DNA from: Mesorhizobium koreense
GTDB taxonomy: Bacteria; Pseudomonadota; Alphaproteobacteria; Rhizobiales; Rhizobiaceae
Direction of reading: 5' to 3'
Assembly: GCF_031656215.1 (NCBI RefSeq)
Contig: NZ_CP134228.1
Coordinates: 4,421,001-4,485,000, forward strand
Length of the DNA: 64,000 bases
Positions 62,340 through 64,000 of this stretch are shown here, piece after piece. A program made the position numbers and the translations under genes. Below the pieces are notes generated by a model. That model was given only the letters and a program-made list of their open reading frames with translations, ran no database searches and was not told the origin of the DNA. How positions within the stretch are numbered: the stretch's first letter is position 1; each line of letters starts with the position of its first letter.

Positions 62340-62921
62340 GTGAGGAGGAGTTTGCACGTCGCCGTGCTGGTCGGCAGCGCAAGGCCCGGTTCGCTGAACC
62401 GGAGTCTGGCCAGGGCGTTGACGCGCCTGGCGGACGCCGAGTTCTCCTTCGCCTTCTGCCGCATTGATGACCTGCCTCTGTTCGACCAGGACATGCTGGC
62501 AGCCGGCTTCCCGCCCCCGGTCGCCCGGTTCTTCGACGAAATCCAGGCGGCCGACGGCGTGCTCATCGTCACGCCCGAGCACAACCGGTCGATCACCGCG
62601 CTTCTGAAGAACGCGCTCGACTGGCTGTCGCGGCCGGCCGGCGCCAATGCGTGGACGGCCAAGCCGGTGGCGATTGCCGGCGCGTCTGCCGGGCGGTTGG
62701 GCACAGTTGCGGCACAGCAGCATCTGCGCGCCATCCTCGGCTATCTCGACATGCCGACCATGGGCCAGCCCGAAGTCTACCTCTATCTCACGCCCGGCCT
62801 TATCTCCCCGGAAGGCGAGATCGCCGACGCGACGACGCAAGCCTTCCTGCAAGGCTACATGCGGAAATTCCATCGCTGGGTGCGCCAGCATGTCGATACG
62901 ACGGCGCCCGCTCACGCCTAG
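62340..62921 (+). CDS. NADPH-dependent FMN reductase family protein
   Basis: A 193-residue flavodoxin-fold enzyme. The phosphate-binding loop is VLVGSARPGSLNRSLA near the N-terminus. ADGVLIVTPEHNRSITALLKNALDW (about 70 to 95) is the flavin-contact segment of this family. It would reduce FMN, quinones or azo groups with NAD(P)H. The start is a GTG preceded by GGGAGGA at nine bases; an overlapping ATG at 62330 is in another frame. It opens a plus-strand operon followed by the citryl-CoA-lyase-like and CoA-transferase genes, and may feed reduced flavin to a pathway oxygenase encoded outside the window. Confidence 0.88.
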   Translation: MRRSLHVAVLVGSARPGSLNRSLARALTRLADAEFSFAFCRIDDLPLFDQDMLAAGFPPPVARFFDEIQAADGVLIVTPEHNRSITALLKNALDWLSRPAGANAWTAKPVAIAGASAGRLGTVAAQQHLRAILGYLDMPTMGQPEVYLYLTPGLISPEGEIADATTQAFLQGYMRKFHRWVRQHVDTTAPAHA

Positions 62922-62942
62922 ACCGCAGAAAAGAGAAGAAGA

Positions 62943-63755
62943 ATGAAGATCGGCAAACAGGACGCCCCGTTCCAGTCTATCTGCACCTCCAACCCCGAAA
63001 CCATCGTCGTGCGCGGTCATGACCTGGTCGGCGAACTGGTGGGGACGGTATCCTTCACGGACCACATCTGGTTGCTGGTCGCCGGCACGATGCCGACCGA
63101 CACGCAGCGCGCGATGCTCGACGCCACGCTGGTGGCCATTTCCGAGCATGGCCTGGTGCCGAGCGTGCAAGCGGCGCGCATGACGCTGGCCGCCGCGCCC
63201 GAGGCGCTGCAAGGCGCCGTCGCCGCCGGCCTGCTCGGCTGCGGTTCGGTGATCCTCGGCGCCGCGGAAGCGGCCGGGCTGCTGCTGCAGGCGGTCGTCG
63301 AGGAAAACGACGCCGCTGAAGGCGGCTTCGAGGCCGCGGCCTCATTCGTCGTCGAGCGCTACCGTGCACAAGGGCGTGCCATCCCCGGCTTCGGCCACCC
63401 GCTGCACAAGGGCAGCGACCCACGCGCCGAACGGCTGATCGCGGTCGCCGGCCAGCTCGGCCTTTCGGGCGGCTACACAAAGGCGGCGCAGGCGGTGGAA
63501 GGCTGCCTGCCCGGCATCGTCGGCAAGCCGCTGGTGATGAACGTGTCCGGCGCCATCCCCTGCACGCTGCTCGATGCCGGCTTTCCGCTCAAGGCGCTCA
63601 AGGGCGTGCCGCTGATCGCGCGCACCGCCAGCCTCGTCGCGCACCTGCTCGAAGAACAGACGCGCTCGATCGGCTTCATCCTGTCGCACGGCGCTGCCAG
63701 GGCCATAAGCTATGACGGACCGGCCCCGGCCGGCTTCGTCGCCAACGAGAACTGA
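62943..63755 (+). CDS. Citryl-CoA lyase / citrate synthase family protein
   Basis: A 270-residue protein of the citrate synthase superfamily, much shorter than citrate synthase (about 430) and close to the citryl-CoA lyase domain. VRGHDLVGELVGTVSFTDHI is the family start. AIPGFGHPLHKGSDPRAERL near residue 150 holds the catalytic histidine in the GFGHP motif, and RTASLVAHLLEEQ near 235 is the C-terminal helix with the CoA/carboxylate arginine. It would make or cleave a carbon-carbon bond of a citryl-CoA-like thioester. Linked to a class III CoA-transferase gene, it fits a pathway in which a hydroxy-polycarboxylic acid is activated to its CoA ester and split. Confidence 0.85.
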   Translation: MKIGKQDAPFQSICTSNPETIVVRGHDLVGELVGTVSFTDHIWLLVAGTMPTDTQRAMLDATLVAISEHGLVPSVQAARMTLAAAPEALQGAVAAGLLGCGSVILGAAEAAGLLLQAVVEENDAAEGGFEAAASFVVERYRAQGRAIPGFGHPLHKGSDPRAERLIAVAGQLGLSGGYTKAAQAVEGCLPGIVGKPLVMNVSGAIPCTLLDAGFPLKALKGVPLIARTASLVAHLLEEQTRSIGFILSHGAARAISYDGPAPAGFVANEN

Positions 63756-63771
63756 ACAGTCGGGGCATTTC

Positions 63772-64000
63772 ATGACACGGGTACTGGACGGAATCCGCAT
63801 CGTCGAACAGGGCACTTTCATCACCGGGCCGTGCTCGGCGATGATGCTCGCCGATCTCGGCGCCGACGTCATCAAGGTCGAGGCCAAGGGCAACGGCGAC
63901 CCCTACCGAAGCTTCAAGAAAGGCTTCTACAGCGCGCATTTCCAGGCCTATAATCGCAACAAGCGCGCCATCGGACTGGACCTCAAGGACAAGACCGACC
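63772..64000 (+). CDS. CaiB/BaiF family (class III) CoA-transferase, 5' part only
   Basis: Seventy-six N-terminal residues are visible before the window ends. LDGIRIVEQGTFITGPCSAM, then MLADLGADVIKVEAKGNGDP and NRNKRAIGLDLKD are diagnostic of class III CoA-transferases. The catalytic aspartate lies further on and is not seen. Full members have about 400 residues. The ATG is 17 bases after the citryl-CoA-lyase-like stop, so the two are co-transcribed and probably act in sequence. Confidence 0.93.
   Translation, partial: MTRVLDGIRIVEQGTFITGPCSAMMLADLGADVIKVEAKGNGDPYRSFKKGFYSAHFQAYNRNKRAIGLDLKDKTD

Overview
The window reads as chromosome or chromid DNA of a high-GC alphaproteobacterium of the order Hyphomicrobiales (Rhizobiales), most like Mesorhizobium or a related rhizobium. 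The inference rests on the DUF995 lipoproteins, a CuxR-like AraC regulator next to a UDP-glucuronate decarboxylase, the Ku/LigD pair, and the number of periplasmic-binding-protein ABC importers, each with its own FadR/GntR or IclR regulator. No database search was possible; family calls come from reading the protein sequences and motifs.

Layout: 1-748 is the 5' part of a DHA2-type MFS exporter, followed by a tRNA-Gln(CUG) at 1043-1116. 1265-11001 is one minus-strand catabolic operon: GntR regulator, ABM monooxygenase-like protein, HpaI-type aldolase, D-2-hydroxyacid dehydrogenase, a sugar ABC importer and a D-apionate-lactonase-like protein. 11262-17104 is a minus-strand non-homologous end-joining run: ligD, ku, a BRCT+TPR protein, an alpha/beta hydrolase and an exonuclease III.

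17816-35695 is a cell-surface and signalling block. It holds a PAS-GGDEF diguanylate cyclase, a small lipoprotein, and a minus-strand polysaccharide operon (uxs, GT2, DUF995, GH26-like, DUF995) divergent from a CuxR-like AraC regulator. Next comes a plus-strand set made of a hybrid histidine kinase, two single-domain response regulators, a secreted TIM-barrel-like protein, a TPR/outer-membrane barrel protein, a HEAT-repeat membrane protein and a PgaC-like GT2 synthase, with a convergent Hpt protein. I regard this second set as the best candidate for an undescribed system: a synthase-dependent exopolysaccharide machine encoded with its own phosphorelay.

36042-43989 is a polyamine-type ABC importer with a glutamine-amidotransferase-like protein and a gamma-glutamyltransferase, facing a GntR regulator. 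44188-54451 is a minus-strand catabolic region (shikimate-dehydrogenase-like, SDR, FAH-family hydrolase, CoA-transferase, IclR, enoyl-CoA hydratase, MaoC and an SsuABC-type importer). Decayed N- and C-terminal fragments of IS6-family transposases bracket it. 55124-61016 is a cupin plus a Liv-type importer, with a LivM-LivG fusion, led by an IclR gene. 61276-64000 holds a plus-strand IclR gene and an operon (FMN reductase, citryl-CoA-lyase-like, CaiB/BaiF CoA-transferase) that share a near-identical 13-bp palindrome in their upstream regions.

Most of the window is therefore nutrient capture and degradation modules, each regulated locally, interrupted by one DNA-repair operon and one large surface-polysaccharide and second-messenger block. 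I saw no rRNA, CRISPR array, prophage or intact insertion sequence.
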